Shown here one piece after another: positions 1-15,900 of a stretch of 64,000 nt of DNA; positions within the stretch are counted from its first letter, which is position 1; each line of letters opens with the position of its first letter. A model generated the notes under the pieces. It saw only the letters and a program-made list of their open reading frames with translations, was not told the DNA's origin and made no database searches. The DNA is from Apophysomyces variabilis (lineage: Eukaryota > Mucoromycota > Mucoromycetes > Mucorales > Mucoraceae): the NCBI GenBank assembly GCA_002749535.1, contig MZZL01000138.1, positions 527,902 to 591,901 of the forward strand, written 5' to 3'. The translations under genes were made by a program, and so were the position numbers.

Positions 1-1057
1 AAGTTAAAACTACGAATAAAATAGCGCGGCCCGAAGGGTCTATACCACATCCGATGTCCGAGTGGAGTCAACGGGGATTGTGTTAGGTACGACATACAAT
101 AAATTTTGCGTCCATGTAAGGATCAAGTTTGCGCTAAAAGAGATAGAAATATGCGTCATTACTAAAAGGATTATGCGGGAAATATATTTTGCTTACCTCA
201 ACTTGGTCCTCCAGTGGACACAAAATTCATTTGAGCAGCGTAAAAAATACGTTCATGGTTAGTAAATGGAAGGGTAGCTTGACATCTTTTTTTTTTACTC
301 ACCCCCAAGGGTAATCCTACCCAAAGGTAGGGGGCGGCCCCGCACCTGTATCGGTGGGGGCAGCGAGAGAGAGGCACGGCTTCCATGGATTGGCCGGTTA
401 GAGTGTAACGCACTGCAGAGGACTTGAAGCGATGCAACACCTGGCGAGGACTTGGAAAGCAGAAGATAATGAATGACACTGTGCATAAACAGACAACATT
501 TCTTTTTCACTTACCGAGTGGAGCAAGGAGCTTACTCACACAACCAAGGTGGTTCGGGACAGAGGCCATGCAGGCTAAAGGATACAGAAGAGGAACATCA
601 GTCATTCTGCACATATAATCAATGCGAGGTACATACCGGGGATGTTTTGGATAACAGAGCCAAAGAGCCAAAAAGGTGTTGCCCCTTCGCTTTTAAGTAG
701 TACGTGATTACTGAAACCAAGAATCACAGTCATGGATAAGAAAATCGATGGATGTCTTATACATGACAACAATTCAGAGTTCAGACAACAATTGTCTTAA
801 GAGTAAAAATGGACACAGTCTGACAGAAAGTCTGGAACAGAATGGAACATCTGTAGAGGAAATAAACCCTCTTCGCTCGTTTCTATACGTCATTGATACT
901 ATCATATCCGTTTCTGTCAGTTATGGCATCGGAAGCTGTCAGGGCAATGTACCCCAATTCCGGTTCTTCTCAATTGTATTGCCTTACATTCCACTTTGAT
1001 ATTCCCTGCATGTAATTATATTCTTTTTTTCTTCTATTGTATCTTAAACTTTGTCCA
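1..1057. other. Gene-poor left flank
   Basis: No credible gene is seen. The short open frames here have no recognisable domain and do not join through plausible splice sites. A G/C-rich patch at about 300-420 differs in composition from its AT-rich surroundings and contains near-inverted C-rich and G-rich stretches. It lies upstream of a transposase relic, so this flank may be decayed mobile-element DNA, but no terminal repeats were found. Confidence 0.5.
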
Positions 1058-1375
1058 TTAAGCAATCACAAAAGATTGGATCGCCACGGAATGAACGGTT
1101 ATTATCTTGTCATGGATAATGCGCCCATCCTTACACCAGTCAAGGTTAAGCAGTTGGTCGAAGAAAGAGGATACAAATGTCTCTATCTTCCTCTCTACTC
1201 TCCCTTTTTCAACCCAATAAAAGAGTTTTGGGCCAAAGTGAAAGCTGGGGTAAGAAAGGAGCCCTTTCAAGTTGACGATAACCATCAAGAGCGTATTGTT
1301 CAAGCAGCGTGAAAAGTAAAGCGCCCAGACTGTCAAGGTTGAATCAGACACTCTGAAAGCTTTTTCGCTATATAC
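1058..1375 (+). pseudogene. Tc1/mariner-like DDE transposase fragment
   Basis: The translated strip carries the C-terminal half of a DDE-type transposase: a VMDNAPI block (second catalytic Asp), then YLPLYSPFFNPIKEFW, which is the usual YSP-x-NPIE-x-W segment with K in the stretch before the Glu, then a short C-terminal helix region. In-frame stops at about 1310 and 1340 interrupt the tail, which continues recognisably for some 20 residues. The N-terminal DNA-binding domain and the first catalytic Asp are missing. I see no terminal inverted repeats, so this is a dead, 5'-truncated copy. The family call rests on the DNAP and YSPxxNP motifs, which are typical of the DDE_3 endonuclease group common in Mucoromycota. 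Confidence 0.75.
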
Positions 1376-2589
1376 AAAAATAGAGAACCACTTCTTTAAA
1401 TAAACTCGTCTTGCTGTGGTTTGAAATAAACTATCTCAGTAAATAGTGAACATGGACACGACTTGTACGCAAAGAAGGGTAGTCTGACCGCAAATATTTT
1501 CATCCAATCATGCAAAAGAATTTTTTGAATTCCGCAAAAACTTGAATCCCAGTGCGCAAATAAAAAAATAGAAACACGCAGACAAATAGGAAAAACACAG
1601 TAAATGCGGCACTAGTCCTTCTGCACTCGCTTCGCTCGTTCCGTTACAGCGCGTGCGGCTGGAGAAATGGATTTTTGGCGATTTCTAGCGTATGTTTACG
1701 GTAACATAATATATTGCTAAAAATGAAGCCCTCATTTTAACGCAAGATATCCAAGAGGTGTACGTGAGTGACTGATATGGATATGGTGTTGTGAAATAAA
1801 GATGCACCAAGTTAAGATAAATAGTTTAAAACGCGAAAAACGATCTGGAGACATAAAAACGTAAATAAGCCAGTATCGCTTGTGGACAACGATTTCAGAT
1901 AGGCAAAAAAAGAGCAGAATAAATGTTTGAAGCCTAGGTATCTGCCTCATATAACATAGCTTCTGGACCTTGATCTTACGTTGAAAAAATACAGAGCGAA
2001 TGACAAAGTTAGCATAGGAATGGTTACTTCTGTTGGCAATAGAATATGTGAGAAACAGAGATAAATTAACAGTGTTCACTGAAGGTACATGTCTCTAGGA
2101 ACAAAGCAATAGTCCTCCATATAAGGATCTTATCATTGAGCATTTTTATCGTGTATAAAACGGATGGAGGTCAATTAAACAATATATTCAACTACTCATT
2201 GCACTTTTGCAAAGCACTTGACCCTTCTCATTACTGCTGAAGTTTTTACACAATGCCTATTTAACTATCTTTCGTAATATCTTCTACCCACTTATTGCAG
2301 CTCAGCTCTCTTGACCCACACATCAAGATTGCATACACATACCAAATTGCTACTGAGAACAACAGGACCCTTTGGCCTTCTTGGAAAGCGTCAGACAATA
2401 TCTCTAACGAATCTGTTCCTCTACTTCACTGCTGGACGTATTCTTTTCTCCTAAATAAAGACTTCTATATATCAACTGAACAGTACGACGGTCGAACCAG
2501 CTTCCACGAAACTTGGTTGTAATACCGGCAAAATGTTTTTGCGCCCAAAAATTACTCGAAAATACAGTATACTTATAGAGAGAGAAGAC
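1376..2589. other. Non-coding interval before the glycosyltransferase
   Basis: About 1.2 kb of mostly AT-rich sequence with no supported gene. A short higher-GC patch at about 1610-1680 may belong to the transposase relic just upstream. The right end is the 3' flank of the minus-strand glycosyltransferase. Confidence 0.45.
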
Positions 2590-4282
2590 TTAGGCTATTT
2601 TTTGTTTCATTTTCCGAATGAGTAGCTTTTTCGAAACATAGACCTGCATTCCGAGAAGGGTGCGATAAACAGCTATGGAACCTCCTATGAGCAGAGTAAG
2701 GGCCAAGGCATCGACATCCCAATTCGTCGCTTTCCACCAAGACATATGCCGCGTATCTTCCTTTCTATGCCACATAGATTCATTACCATGCCTTGAATAC
2801 AGAATTTCTTCCGCAACATCAGCAGCGTAATATAAACGTCTGCTATAAATCTCAGCGACAGCTTGCATAACTTTGGTGTTATCGGCATAGGTACCATCTT
2901 CATCAATTACTATCGTTCTGATCTTTTGCGCAATTTCCTGTGGAGAACTGTTTCGACGATCAATAACTAGACCAACTCCGGCTTTTGCCATCTGGTTAGC
3001 ATTTATAGGTTGATCGCTTGTAAAAGGGTGAAGCAGCAATGGTACGCCATTAAACAATGATTCATGAATCGAACTAGCTCCTCCATGACTGACAAACAAT
3101 TTGCAACTTGTGTGATTTAATATTGCAAACTGTGGGGTCCATGATTCGAAGCGCATATCCGTTTGATATCCCATGAGCAAACTCGTAGTGTTGTACCTTG
3201 TTCGGGACGTTTTAATGATTGGCGGAATATCCGTAACTGTTTTTCCGGATAGCGACCATATAAACCCATCCAAAGAATGAGATTCATAAGCTTCGAGCAA
3301 TCCAGTTAGCAATATCATGAATTCGCGAGGATTTGGCGCGTACATCTGTCCAAAGGCAACGTATGCAATGGCTTTGTGCGTATTCAAAAATGATGCGAGA
3401 TCTGTGGTCAATGCATCATGGCGTTGACTAATTATCGGTCCAACATACTCTACGAACGGTCCCACCGGTCTCGGGCTGTCCAGTCCCCAAAAAGAATTTA
3501 TAAATTTAACGGTACCTGCATGGCGGCCAAGTGGCTCCCAGGGTTCAACTCCAAGTTCTTGACGTTTCTTATTTAGGGCCAGTAGAACGGGCCGGTGCCG
3601 AAGAAGAAACCGTGGTAGCGTAAAATAACGTTCGAAGAACCGATCCCAGAGACTCTTGTTTAGCGTGGTGGCACCATCCACGCTGAAAAACGGCCGGATA
3701 AAAGGTGCTCGTGTGTCTGCATAAAGACTAGCTTAGGCATACCGAGAATTGCGGGTGTCAACGAAAATTATCTGCCTTACCTTCTGACATGCTCATTGTC
3801 ATGGTTACGACTATAGGTATGTTTAACATATGCGCAGCGTCCATACAAGCTAATGCCATATGATCACAGAAAACTAAAGATGGCTTGGACGATAAAAAGT
3901 GACGCTTATAAGCTTCATAATCCCTAGCCATCGTATCATCAATCAGTTTGATGTAAGCTTGTCTGACGGAGAGGGAGAAAGGGCTTTCAATGTCGAACAG
4001 ATCCCGGAATCTGATACTTGAGATTTCCGGTCCTATGTCGATAGGATTGATTTCAGGATACTTCTTGACGTGCGGAAGATTTGTTTCCGTAGTAATGAAG
4101 GAGACATTGTGGCCACGATACGTCAGGACCTTCCCTATTTCAAGAACCCACCCAATATGACTGATACCACCAAGTGTAGCTGACATATGGATGGTCATTG
4201 CTGGTCGGTCTTGCACCATTGCTAGTAGCGGTGTTGCAACCGTAAGGTATAAGACGGTGTTCAATAATAAATGGTATTTCAT
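2590..4282 (-). CDS. Membrane UDP-glycosyltransferase (UGT/GT1 family)
   Basis: Two exons, complement(2590..3716, 3781..4282), with a 64-nt GTAAGG...CAG intron, give 542 residues. An N-terminal signal peptide (hydrophobic residues about 4-22) is followed by the variable acceptor half. The C-terminal donor half has ESWTPQFAIL (about 358-367) and the UDPGT signature FVSHGGASSIHES (about 375-387) leading to LLLHPFTSDQ. A transmembrane segment lies at about 502-520, and the tail ends KQKIA, which fits a KxKxx dilysine ER-retrieval signal. This is the layout of animal ER UDP-glucuronosyl/glucosyltransferases: lumenal enzyme, C-terminal anchor, short basic cytosolic tail. It probably transfers a sugar from a UDP-sugar to a lipid or small lipophilic acceptor; the acceptor cannot be read from sequence. 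The start is the first ATG in frame and begins a good signal peptide. Confidence 0.9.
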
Positions 4283-4434
4283 AATGAAAAGAGATTACGT
4301 TTGTAAATAAGATTTATTTGTTACTTTGTTTTGTGAAAAATGAATAAACAATCAATATTTCATACAAGGCTGTGTATGCCGTCTTCTGCCGGTTTGGGCT
4401 TCATAGGGTTTCATGCGCTATAAACATTGCCAGA

Positions 4435-6438
<2,004 letters not shown>

Positions 6439-8492
6439 TACTGCTAAAAAGGAGCAAACAGAATAAGAAAATGGAAATTGGCCTTTTAAATGATTGCTAG
6501 CTGCTATAACTTTATTTTCATTGTGCAGCACCGTAATTAAAGGGGAAGCCTGCATGTGGCAGGAACATAATCGCCCAGGGCCATTTTGCTCGGGATCCAT
6601 TGTTCAAGTCTTTTGATGTACGGAGCTGTGCAATGGTTAGCATCGTGTGTGTCACTGGATCTCTGTGCAAGAGAAAATTCTTTGTGTTACATACGAAATT
6701 TCGCAGGGTGACAATAAGTACAACAAACAGCTTATTCTCGCATTGCGTTCTAGTTTTGGAGAGAATTTTCCTGCTATGATAAACAGATGTTCGTCTATCA
6801 TTGCTACAGTAATAACGTTACTATGAGCCAATAGAACGCATTGTCCATCTGGATAATGACAAGTGTGTACTACTAATTGAGACTTGTCGTTATATTCTCT
6901 AACGCAGTATCACAGAACAGGGATAGCAAAAGTGTTTCAGTCCTTGGCTCTACATTAGTTTAAACCTAACGTTTGTAGAATATTGTAGTGACATATGCAA
7001 ATTTGTCAACTCTCATGTGTCCAACATTTTATGCAATTGAAGTGTACGTATTACGGATCTAACAAGTGGGAAAATGTTGCTACACAATAGCTTGTATCAG
7101 ATGTTTTGCAACTGCAGCAAAAAAAAATTTTGGATCATTTGTTAACAGCTAGTACCAACAACTTTGCAGCGTCATCCTTTTGATTTACCTATTGTTATGG
7201 GCCATAGGGAACATGATCCAAGTTAAAGCACCAACCGGAGCAATGCTATTAAACATGGATCTGGAAGTAGTATAATGAATCTGCTCTCCAGCAGGGAAAG
7301 ATATGAATATGTAGAAATACTCACACCCGAAATAACTCACACACAATGATATAAAATTATAAGAGCCACAGCCTGGTTCGTACCACTCAAAGGCCAAATA
7401 CAGACAAAGGTAATGCTTAAGAGTGGGATGCTGAAGTTATCCGTTTTCGGCCATATCCCATTGACCATTTCTTAACGGATATTGAGAAGGTCTTACAAAT
7501 GCTTGACCTTGAGTGGCAAGCAGCAAAGTCATACAATAGTATCTTCCTCTCACCTTTGGAAACAAGCGCACTATAGTTAGTCTGGGCAAGTATATCGGAT
7601 ACCAATACAAGATTGTTACCATATCTGACTAGCCAATAGCGAGACCGCGGAAGACGGCAGTGCACTAAAGCAAATTATATTGAAAGTACTATGCACTTAA
7701 TGTTTATACTTAAACGCTATCACTGTGCCACCACGGTTTGCATTTCTCAAGCCTTTTTATAGAGTTTTCTGCTCTAGACAAAATTTTCTACGGATAATTG
7801 CTGACAAGCAGCGGAATAGTCAGTCCCCTAAAATTTGAAAGAGAGCGTCCCATAATGGATTGTTTCCCAGTAGAGTCTTTCTAAATGAATTCTTTCTTCT
7901 GTTTCCTAAGTAAGTTGTGTGCAATACAGAGGGATAGAAGATACTGCGAGCAAATGAAAAACTATGGAGACCACCTGCCATCTGCCTTCCTCCATCTCCA
8001 TTTAGCTCTTTGTAGTATGGACACTACTATATGCAATGTTTCGCTTTTTTTGTACCACGCTCCACCATTTATTAACAGCTAACGTCAGGCTTTTGTAGGA
8101 CTGGAGTGTTCCACCATAGTTTCCGTAGCAAGACTTACCTGTTTACTATGGCTACTCCTTCTAAATATTTATTGTTATCAAAAGTTGCCAGGAAAAAATG
8201 AGACAATAGGTTAAATGTTGTTAAGTCATATGCTGCTTTCTCTATCTTCGCTTTAAAAGGATCATAAAAAGCTTTTGGTATGTTAATATTACATCTAAGG
8301 TTTCATAATATAAGTTAGTTATCAGAGGATATTCGCTATATATTGTTTTACAAACCGTCCTTATAAAAAGACTTTCGCAGGTTTTTAAACCAGACAAGAC
8401 ATAAGACTAGATTTAACAGTATAGGGTCTCAAATAAGGTTTCATTCTCCGTTTCAGCAAGCTGACAGTGCAAACGTCTAAGCATTGCTAAAA

Positions 8493-8903
8493 TCAGCATG
8501 GAAATGGCGACAACAATGATTCGTTTTTCATTTTTGAAATGGCGGAGATCCTAATTGCTACAGCAGCCATAACATCGCTGCCGTGAATAGCATAGCACAA
8601 TCGTAACGGTACACAACGCGGATTTTGGCATAAAGAAGCTTTACGCGCTGACACAGTGATGGTCTTTCTATCTAAACCATTCTTCTTGGCGCCGGACATG
8701 TTTTCAAAACAGGACGCGCGTGTTCTGTTTCCGTTTGTCGTTGCAAGAGTCTCATTAGCTTCCTCCGCTTCTTGCATGTCCTTTAATCTGAAGGCTGACA
8801 CCCGTGCCTTGTATTCCAATACATGATACTGCAATATATTTCCTTCCTCCCTCTCATAGTACACGCTTTCCTTTCCCAAGGATCGTCCTCTTATAAAAGT
8901 CAT
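8493..8903 (-). CDS. Hypothetical ORF, doubtful
   Basis: A single-exon frame of 136 codons opening with ATG at 8903. I do not recognise the product. It has a basic, Ser/Arg-rich middle and a moderately hydrophobic C-terminal stretch (SDVMAAVAIRISAI). Local GC is somewhat higher than in the surrounding desert, which favours chance openness as much as coding. No intron extends it convincingly and no neighbour suggests a role. It is kept only because it is the longest frame in a 6.5 kb empty region. Confidence 0.2.
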   Translation of the reverse strand: MTFIRGRSLGKESVYYEREEGNILQYHVLEYKARVSAFRLKDMQEAEEANETLATTNGNRTRASCFENMSGAKKNGLDRKTITVSARKASLCQNPRCVPLRLCYAIHGSDVMAAVAIRISAISKMKNESLLSPFPC

Positions 8904-11900
8904 TTTTCTTTATCTAGATATATTTTCTGTTCTCGAGACTGACATTGGGTTGAAAAGTTCGCAGATGTTCTTGACCATAGCAGCGTTCAGTAAATTCACT
9001 CTCTCTTGGTTTTATATTGATACTTCTAATGTTTTTTTACGGTGACAGATATTTTCTGTTCGTTTAGAGCAAATAGCCGGAAAATCGAAGGTGTTACAGT
9101 TGCGCGATGACATTCTGGTCCCGTCAAACCAGGGGATGTTATTGATATCATACTCTTTTTTTTATCTCTTCAAAATCATAGCGGTACTTCCACAAGATAG
9201 AATAAATAGTTATGTAAGTGTGTGTAACAAATAAACGTTGATGTTCCACAAAATATATGCGTATTTGTGTTGTAGACTACTTTTCTGGATATGGGGAACA
9301 GACTGTAAACATCGCGCCTAAACTTTCAGTGTTATTGTCAATATTTATGTGCTCTATCGGTCTATTATGTAAATATGGACATCTGTTTTCTACAGTTGAC
9401 ATCAAAGTAAGTTATAGGTAAGCAGTGCCATCACGTCCGCGCTAGAGATGCGTTTTTTTTCGCACATATCGTGGGTGTCTGCGCAATAAATTATTACGAG
9501 CCTTTAGTATTGTCTCCATTACAGAGCGCCTTGACAAACTTATCCTAGGGAGCCCGAAAGAGAACAGATTTGCACGTGTTTCTGTTTACTACCGTACTGG
9601 ATCAGTTGAACTTCGCTAACTTTACGACGACGAATATTTTCCGTGCCACGCGAAATGTACGTTCGGCTTCGTAAAACAACGCAAATACTTTCCTTAAGTT
9701 TGACATTTGTTTGAAGCTCCATCATTAGTTTCTCAAGAATTGGAAGAAAGATGTGGTAGTAATGTGACTGCTACACCATGTTCGCTGATGAAACAGGGTG
9801 GGGAAACTTTTGTAGGATTCATTGAATCATAAGATTGTGAAGAAGTCTGGTATCTGTACAGAAATAAGGACGATACAGTGTCAGAGGAAATATCTCGGGG
9901 AGAACGATGTGAGAAAAAAACTAAACAGTTACACGATCGTTTACCGATCCATCAATTGAAAAATATACTGAAAGATGAGCGTTTTCAATTGCGAGTTAAC
10001 TATGATTTATCTGGGGATACTGTTCGTTCAATATAGCATGTTTATAGACTTATTCTTTAGAGTTTCAGATCCCAGAGATCCAATTTCAATCATGGTAAGA
10101 AGGCCGTCTCGGTTGTTACTTACGAGTCAAGATACCGCGCGTTGCTCTCTTGCAAAGGTCATGTACTAGTGCTGCATGGAAACTCATGAAGGAAATGGTC
10201 CGAAGATTCCCAGTTTTTAAAAGCGCTTTTATGGTGCGCAAAATTTTGCGAAACTTTGCCGTGCTGACACTGTTTCTTCAAGACCAACATAATGTAATGC
10301 ATGACGGCAATTTCCCATGAGATCTTTCTCTTGATATCAAGTACAAATTTCCGCTTGAGAAACGGAAGCTGAAGCTTGGACTTTGGTAAGTTAGATGTAT
10401 CTCATTGGCTCAAGGTCGTCGTTAGACAATGTTAAGCCCCGCCATATGATGGTCAAACCACAGGTCATGGGAAACTGAATGAGCTTACCTGATTGGATAC
10501 CTAGAGTCCATAACCTCCAAGGATAAGCCGAAAACTCGGTATTTCCTGATGTGGTTATAAGAAATACGTCATTTTACCATAGAAATGAACGTGGTATGCG
10601 TGTGAATGGTCATCCCAGGAAATGACAACCAAAAAGCAATAAAGCCGAAAAGAAACAAATACATGTGAAAGAAAGTATGTGAAAAAACACATGTTAGAAG
10701 GAGGGTACGCGTGCAATTTGTGTATTCGGCAAACACTTTTGTCTTTAGGACGTTGCATCATGTTTGATCGGCAAGCAGCTTATGTGATTGGTGCTCTATG
10801 CACATATGTTTTTCCTCAATTTTCAGTTACGGATATTGCTCCGAATCGATCAACACCGCAGAAAAGCGTACCGATACATTTTACCTGTCCGTCAACGAGA
10901 CAACAGTTATCTGTTATGGCTGGTATTTTTGGGACATCTAACAGAATACTTTGCGTGTAACTCCTGATTAAAGCATTGACATGTCAAAAAATTTCCTTGA
11001 TATGTACACAAAATGATATACAGTTCGCGACGTTCACCATTTTATCTTAGCTATCTATCATTAAAGGTAAAAAAGAACTACAAGCACCGTGAGTCAAGAA
11101 AGCATCTTTCGAATTAAGCCCATCGATTATGATGAGACTTTGTTGGCTATAGATGCGGATCAGCGCGAAAACATCCAATATAGGTTGCACATCATTCTAT
11201 ATAAAGCAGCGGCCTTTACCATTCCAAGAGAGAGCCCGAGTAAAAAGTGCTGGGTCTTTGATTGACGGGTTAAATTACAGCATACAGAGGTGAAGAGACT
11301 TGCTGTGTTACCTTCTTCCCTTTTTGGTAAAAGCCTAACAAGGCGATACTGGGCATTTTACGCTGAGCTCTTTTATGTTCGTCATCGTATGCCCTTTTTA
11401 AAATACAGCTACATGAATGGCTTAAAAGGCTGTGTAGGTTGAATGAAAAGTAGCATATTACTGTCTGTAGCTGCAACCAGGAAAAGAAGCAATGATGGTA
11501 ACATATATTCCTTCTTTAATTTGTCCTTTGACGTTCGCAGCCATTGAAATAGAGTAACAGTACCGAAAGAAGATATTAATCAAAAGCGAAATCTCACTGT
11601 TTGTATATCAGGGTTCGCTGATATAGATAAAGGTATTGTTACCTTTTTACCAGAGCATCTAACGATATCTATGAAAAAGCTTGAACCGGAGTGCGCGTAG
11701 ATCTGACTGTTACGATGCTATTAAGAAGCATACTGACATGGTAATTTGGGTCTGTAATCAACAGGAGCATTTAGTTAGAAGCCACTAAGCTCCCATTGAT
11801 CAATTCCAGGTTGTGCCTTCTTTTCTTCCATTAAACGATTTCCCTCTCAAACCGACACTGCTAAGAATTACGATTCACACCCCCAGTTGAACCAAATCTT

Positions 11901-12771
11901 ACATCTAATGACGCGGCAATCTCCTGTTAGACTCCGCAATGATGGCTTTTGTCCGTCTTTCCCGCCAATTCAATGTTATCAGTTTATGTTAAAAACTTAA
12001 GGGAGAGTAGGCTTGCGTGTAAAAACAGGATTTGACTTTTAACGCAATCAATGTGCAAGACACCAGTCATGTCGAGGAGCATCTGTAGGACAAGTGGATG
12101 CCCTAAGGTTGTTATTGGACACGTTGGACGTACATGAACGTTACTTTCCCCGCATAAATAAAAGGTTGATGGTGGACAAAGAAGGGCACGGACACGAAAA
12201 GGTCTGGTGACATTAGTTGGGTTCGTACTACGTTTGTGAACCATAGTTCTCTTTGGGGGTTGACGCGCACATTGATAGATACGCAGGGGACAAGGGCCAA
12301 GAAAACAAGGTGACAAACGGGATGGGCTCCGACATCTTGAAATGCAATTCTGAGCAAGGAGAGGGTTATTCTAAAGCGTTGTGAATACAGAATTTGACAG
12401 GTATCATGTCTGAGTTGCATGTATCTTGCATAAATAAGCAAGATAAATGTTGTAAGAAAACAAGGAGGGATTTAGAGGGTTAAAAAGAAAATAAAGTAGC
12501 GGAAGTGTTGTCCGAGGCAGACTGGTATGACAATAATTAAGTGATGTCTTGGATTAGAAGCTTAAAAAAGAATCCTCTATTCCGAAATAACCTCCTAAGC
12601 CTCGAATATTATTGGACCCAGGCGTCATGTGAGGGTTTCTTCCTGAGGTAAGAACACCTTTTCCCGTTTATTTACTGTACGATCAGCAACTATACTAGAG
12701 ATCACAGGTTGCGATTTTTGGGTCGTGCTGAATTTTGAATCACCGACAATGATATCCTACCCAAATTCTGG

Positions 12772-12941
12772 CCCTTCCTCTTCCCACCAAACGTTTCACT
12801 CCCTGTTTCCTCTTCTTTTTCTTTTTCTTCTTCTTTTTCTTACTTATACTTCCTGTTGTAAATTAAACCCTTCTTTATATATACATATACATACATTACT
12901 CTACTGTAAATACCCAAGGATCCATTCTTTTAAACAATCCC
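12772..12941 (+). promoter_or_regulatory. Kinesin gene promoter, pyrimidine tract plus TATA-like stretch
   Basis: A C/T-rich stretch (about 12775-12850) is followed by an alternating TA run (ATATATACATATACATAC, about 12876-12893) some 50 bp before the start ATG at 12942. Pyrimidine-rich tracts just upstream of the start are common in fungal promoters. The assignment is from position and composition only. Confidence 0.4.
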
Positions 12942-15900
12942 ATGTCTTCTACAGCCGTTCGGTAGGAATTTTTTCTTTCTAATATCCCATCTTTAACTAT
13001 ACAGACTAACGTCCTTCTTTCTAGTGTTGCTCTTCGTGTTCGTCCACTAACACAAAAAGAGCAGCTTTCGAACTGCACAGAATGTATATCATTTATACCA
13101 CAACAACCACAAATCATTATTGGCAAAGACCATTCGTTCACATATGACTATGTGTTTGACACCCAAACGCCACAGCATGTTCTTTACCAGTCGAGCGTGA
13201 CGCCTTTACTGGAAAAATTCATGGAAGGGTAAATCACACTCTACAGAAGCTGACGAATCCGCTCACTCTCCTCCTTATTTTATGTACCGTCATTATCCAG
13301 ATACAACGCCACAATCCTCGCTTATGGGTATGATCTGCATGATTATCATCGCTTCATTTATTCATTTTCCGTTATAGTCAAACAGGCTCTGGAAAGACCT
13401 ACAGTATGGGTACCGCCCTTGATGTTGATATAACCAATTCCGAAAATCAGGGTAAATCAAAACGCTTATCTAACACGCTTCTTTTAACCTTTTCTTCAAT
13501 ACATAGGTATAGTCCCAAGGTTTATCAGGGATCTATTTCGAGGACTTGAAAGGAAGCAACATGAAATCCAAGGGGATTTTGAGTATCAAGTTTATGTTTC
13601 TTTCTTGGAGCTATACAACGAGGATCTTGTAGATTTGTTAAATATGGAGCAGATCAGTCACAATAGGAAGCGTACAAACTCAGGCACAAGTGTGTGCGAA
13701 ATAGCAATACGTGAAGATGTGCAAGGCAACATTTATTGGACCGGTGTACGAGAAGAACCGTGTTTCAACCCCGACGATCTGCTGGGCTTCCTCGCGAAGG
13801 GGTCACTATGTCGTACAACAGGTTCCACAGACATGAACGCCGTCTCATCTCGATCACACGCCATCTTTTCGATCATCCTCAAACAACAACTTCCTGAAAC
13901 GGACCAGGCGCAGCCTTCTTCAGACTCTCGCAGGACTTTAGTCAGCAAGTTTCATTTTGTCGATTTGGCAGGCTCAGAAAGAGTAAGCGTGTAAAGTGTG
14001 ATCCTAATTTGTCTCATACAAACATCGCTAATAGTTAAAACGAACAAATGCTCAAGGGGACCGTGCTCGTGAAGGAATTGCTATTAATTCTGGCCTACTT
14101 GCACTTGGAAATGTGATCAGTGCGCTAGGTGACGAATCTCGTCGCTCCATGCATGTCCCTTACCGCGACTCGAAATTGACACGACTTTTGCAAGATTCTC
14201 TCGGAGGCAATTCCCAAACATTGATGCTTGCATGTGTGTCACCTTCCGATTCTAATTTCATGGAGACCTTAAGTACTTTGAAGTACGCAAACCGCGCAAG
14301 AAATATAAAGAACCGAGTAGCAATCAATCAGGAGTTTGCTGGTTCATCTGTTGAAGTCAACCAGTTGCGAGCTCAGATCGCACGACTTAAGATGGAACTA
14401 AATGCAATGCGAGCTTGCGGCCCAACTATGATAATGAACGATAGCAATGAACAGATACTTTCTCTTCAACAAGAGAACAAACGTCTCAAGACAAGGATAC
14501 AGCAGACGACCGATGAGCTTTGCGAAGTTGCAACAGAACGTGACGCGCTGTTGATGGAACGTGAAGCAGGTCAAGACTGGCCCAAGCTAACAGAGCTTCT
14601 AATGAAAGAAGATGACGGAGAGAACAGAGCAAATGACACTACCAGATCGTTCCCGATCATCGCACAGTATCAACGTACTATCCAGGAGCTTCGACAAGAA
14701 CTAGCCGATACCAAACAACGGCTTGAGTTTTCAGAGACAGCGCGGCAACCTATGATGCAGGCTTTAGCCATGGCCTCAAACTTGACGCCATCAGCGTCTC
14801 ATTGTGGGCTATTTTCCGCCCGGCCTCCAGTCATATGCAGTTCATCTCAGCATAGTACGCACTCCCAGCGTCGTCGTACAACCGCCACAGGACGTCGCCG
14901 TCGCGTCAACGCTGGTTCAAAGCATTCCAAGGTCTTCAGGACTACACGTCGGTCCAAAGTTCCTAGTGTGTCAGCAAGCCGTCGCCGCCAGTTGGATTTT
15001 GATGATCAGCGATTTAATGGTTCTTCTTCCAAGACGCAGCCGATCGAGGCTAAGAACAGCCCAATGCGTCCAAAGCAAGTATCTAACGCAAATGATGATA
15101 ATGACGATATTGAATCTTGGCTTAAACGTACCATGGGCTCTATCAATGCTTCTTTATCGCATGATATCCAATCCGAAGTACGATTTTCCATTCAGAAGGC
15201 AAAAGCCGAGATCGACAAAGGTCTAAAGGTGTTAGAGGACGTTAAGGTAAGAGGTCCTTTCTGATGGGACCGAGATATAATTTTTTTTTTTTTTTTTTTT
15301 TTTTAAAACAGCAGCCTAAAGACATCAATGCTAACGATCAGGTAACTACGAGAACACGTTTCCATGTAACCATACTAAATCAATGTTTTTCTTTGTACCT
15401 TAGCAACAAGAGAGTGGTGATGAAGAGGAGATGCTGATCAAAATGAGAACTGAAGAAAGCTTGATGATGCTGTCGGAGATGATGGAAGGACTTGAAGATG
15501 TAAGTTGCTAACGTGGCTTGATTGCAATTTCTGATTAATTGGTTGCAGGACCATAAGGTACCTACAGAGAGATACCCGCAGGTGCCGCGGCGCAATTCGA
15601 ACACGAACCCGGAAGATGCAGAAGTACCTGAGTTCACTAAGGAAGAGAACCCTCAGTTCTATCGTCTTATTCAACAAATTCAGGATGATATCCATGTCAA
15701 AGAAGAGCTAGTATCCCAACTGGAGAGAAGTGAAGCTGAATACGATGAAATGCGCGTCCGATTCAAGCAGAAGTTATACAGTCTCAGAGAAGAGATTCTA
15801 ACGGCTCAATACGAACGTGACCAAGCAATGCGAAGATCAAGCTACGCCCAATCCAAAGATACCGCTTTTGCTCAGCGCGAGAAGCAACAACTGTCAGAGA

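Larger units (their letters stand above)
6439..12941. other. 6.5 kb gene-poor interval
   Basis: No gene with recognisable domains was found on either strand. Open frames are short, scattered and lack conserved motifs. Minus-strand frames at about 7185-7665 lie close together in different frames and could be a decayed membrane-protein gene, but nothing identifies them. One 136-codon frame (8493-8903) is listed separately. The last few hundred bases are the promoter side of the kinesin gene. No transposon ends or long repeats were noticed. Confidence 0.5.

Noticed and set aside
1..120. tRNA-like words near the left end
   Set aside because: No acceptor stem pairs and no T-arm consensus is present.
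8493..8903. 136-codon minus-strand frame as a firm gene
   Set aside because: No domain, no homology that I recognise and higher local GC that lengthens chance frames; kept only at low confidence.
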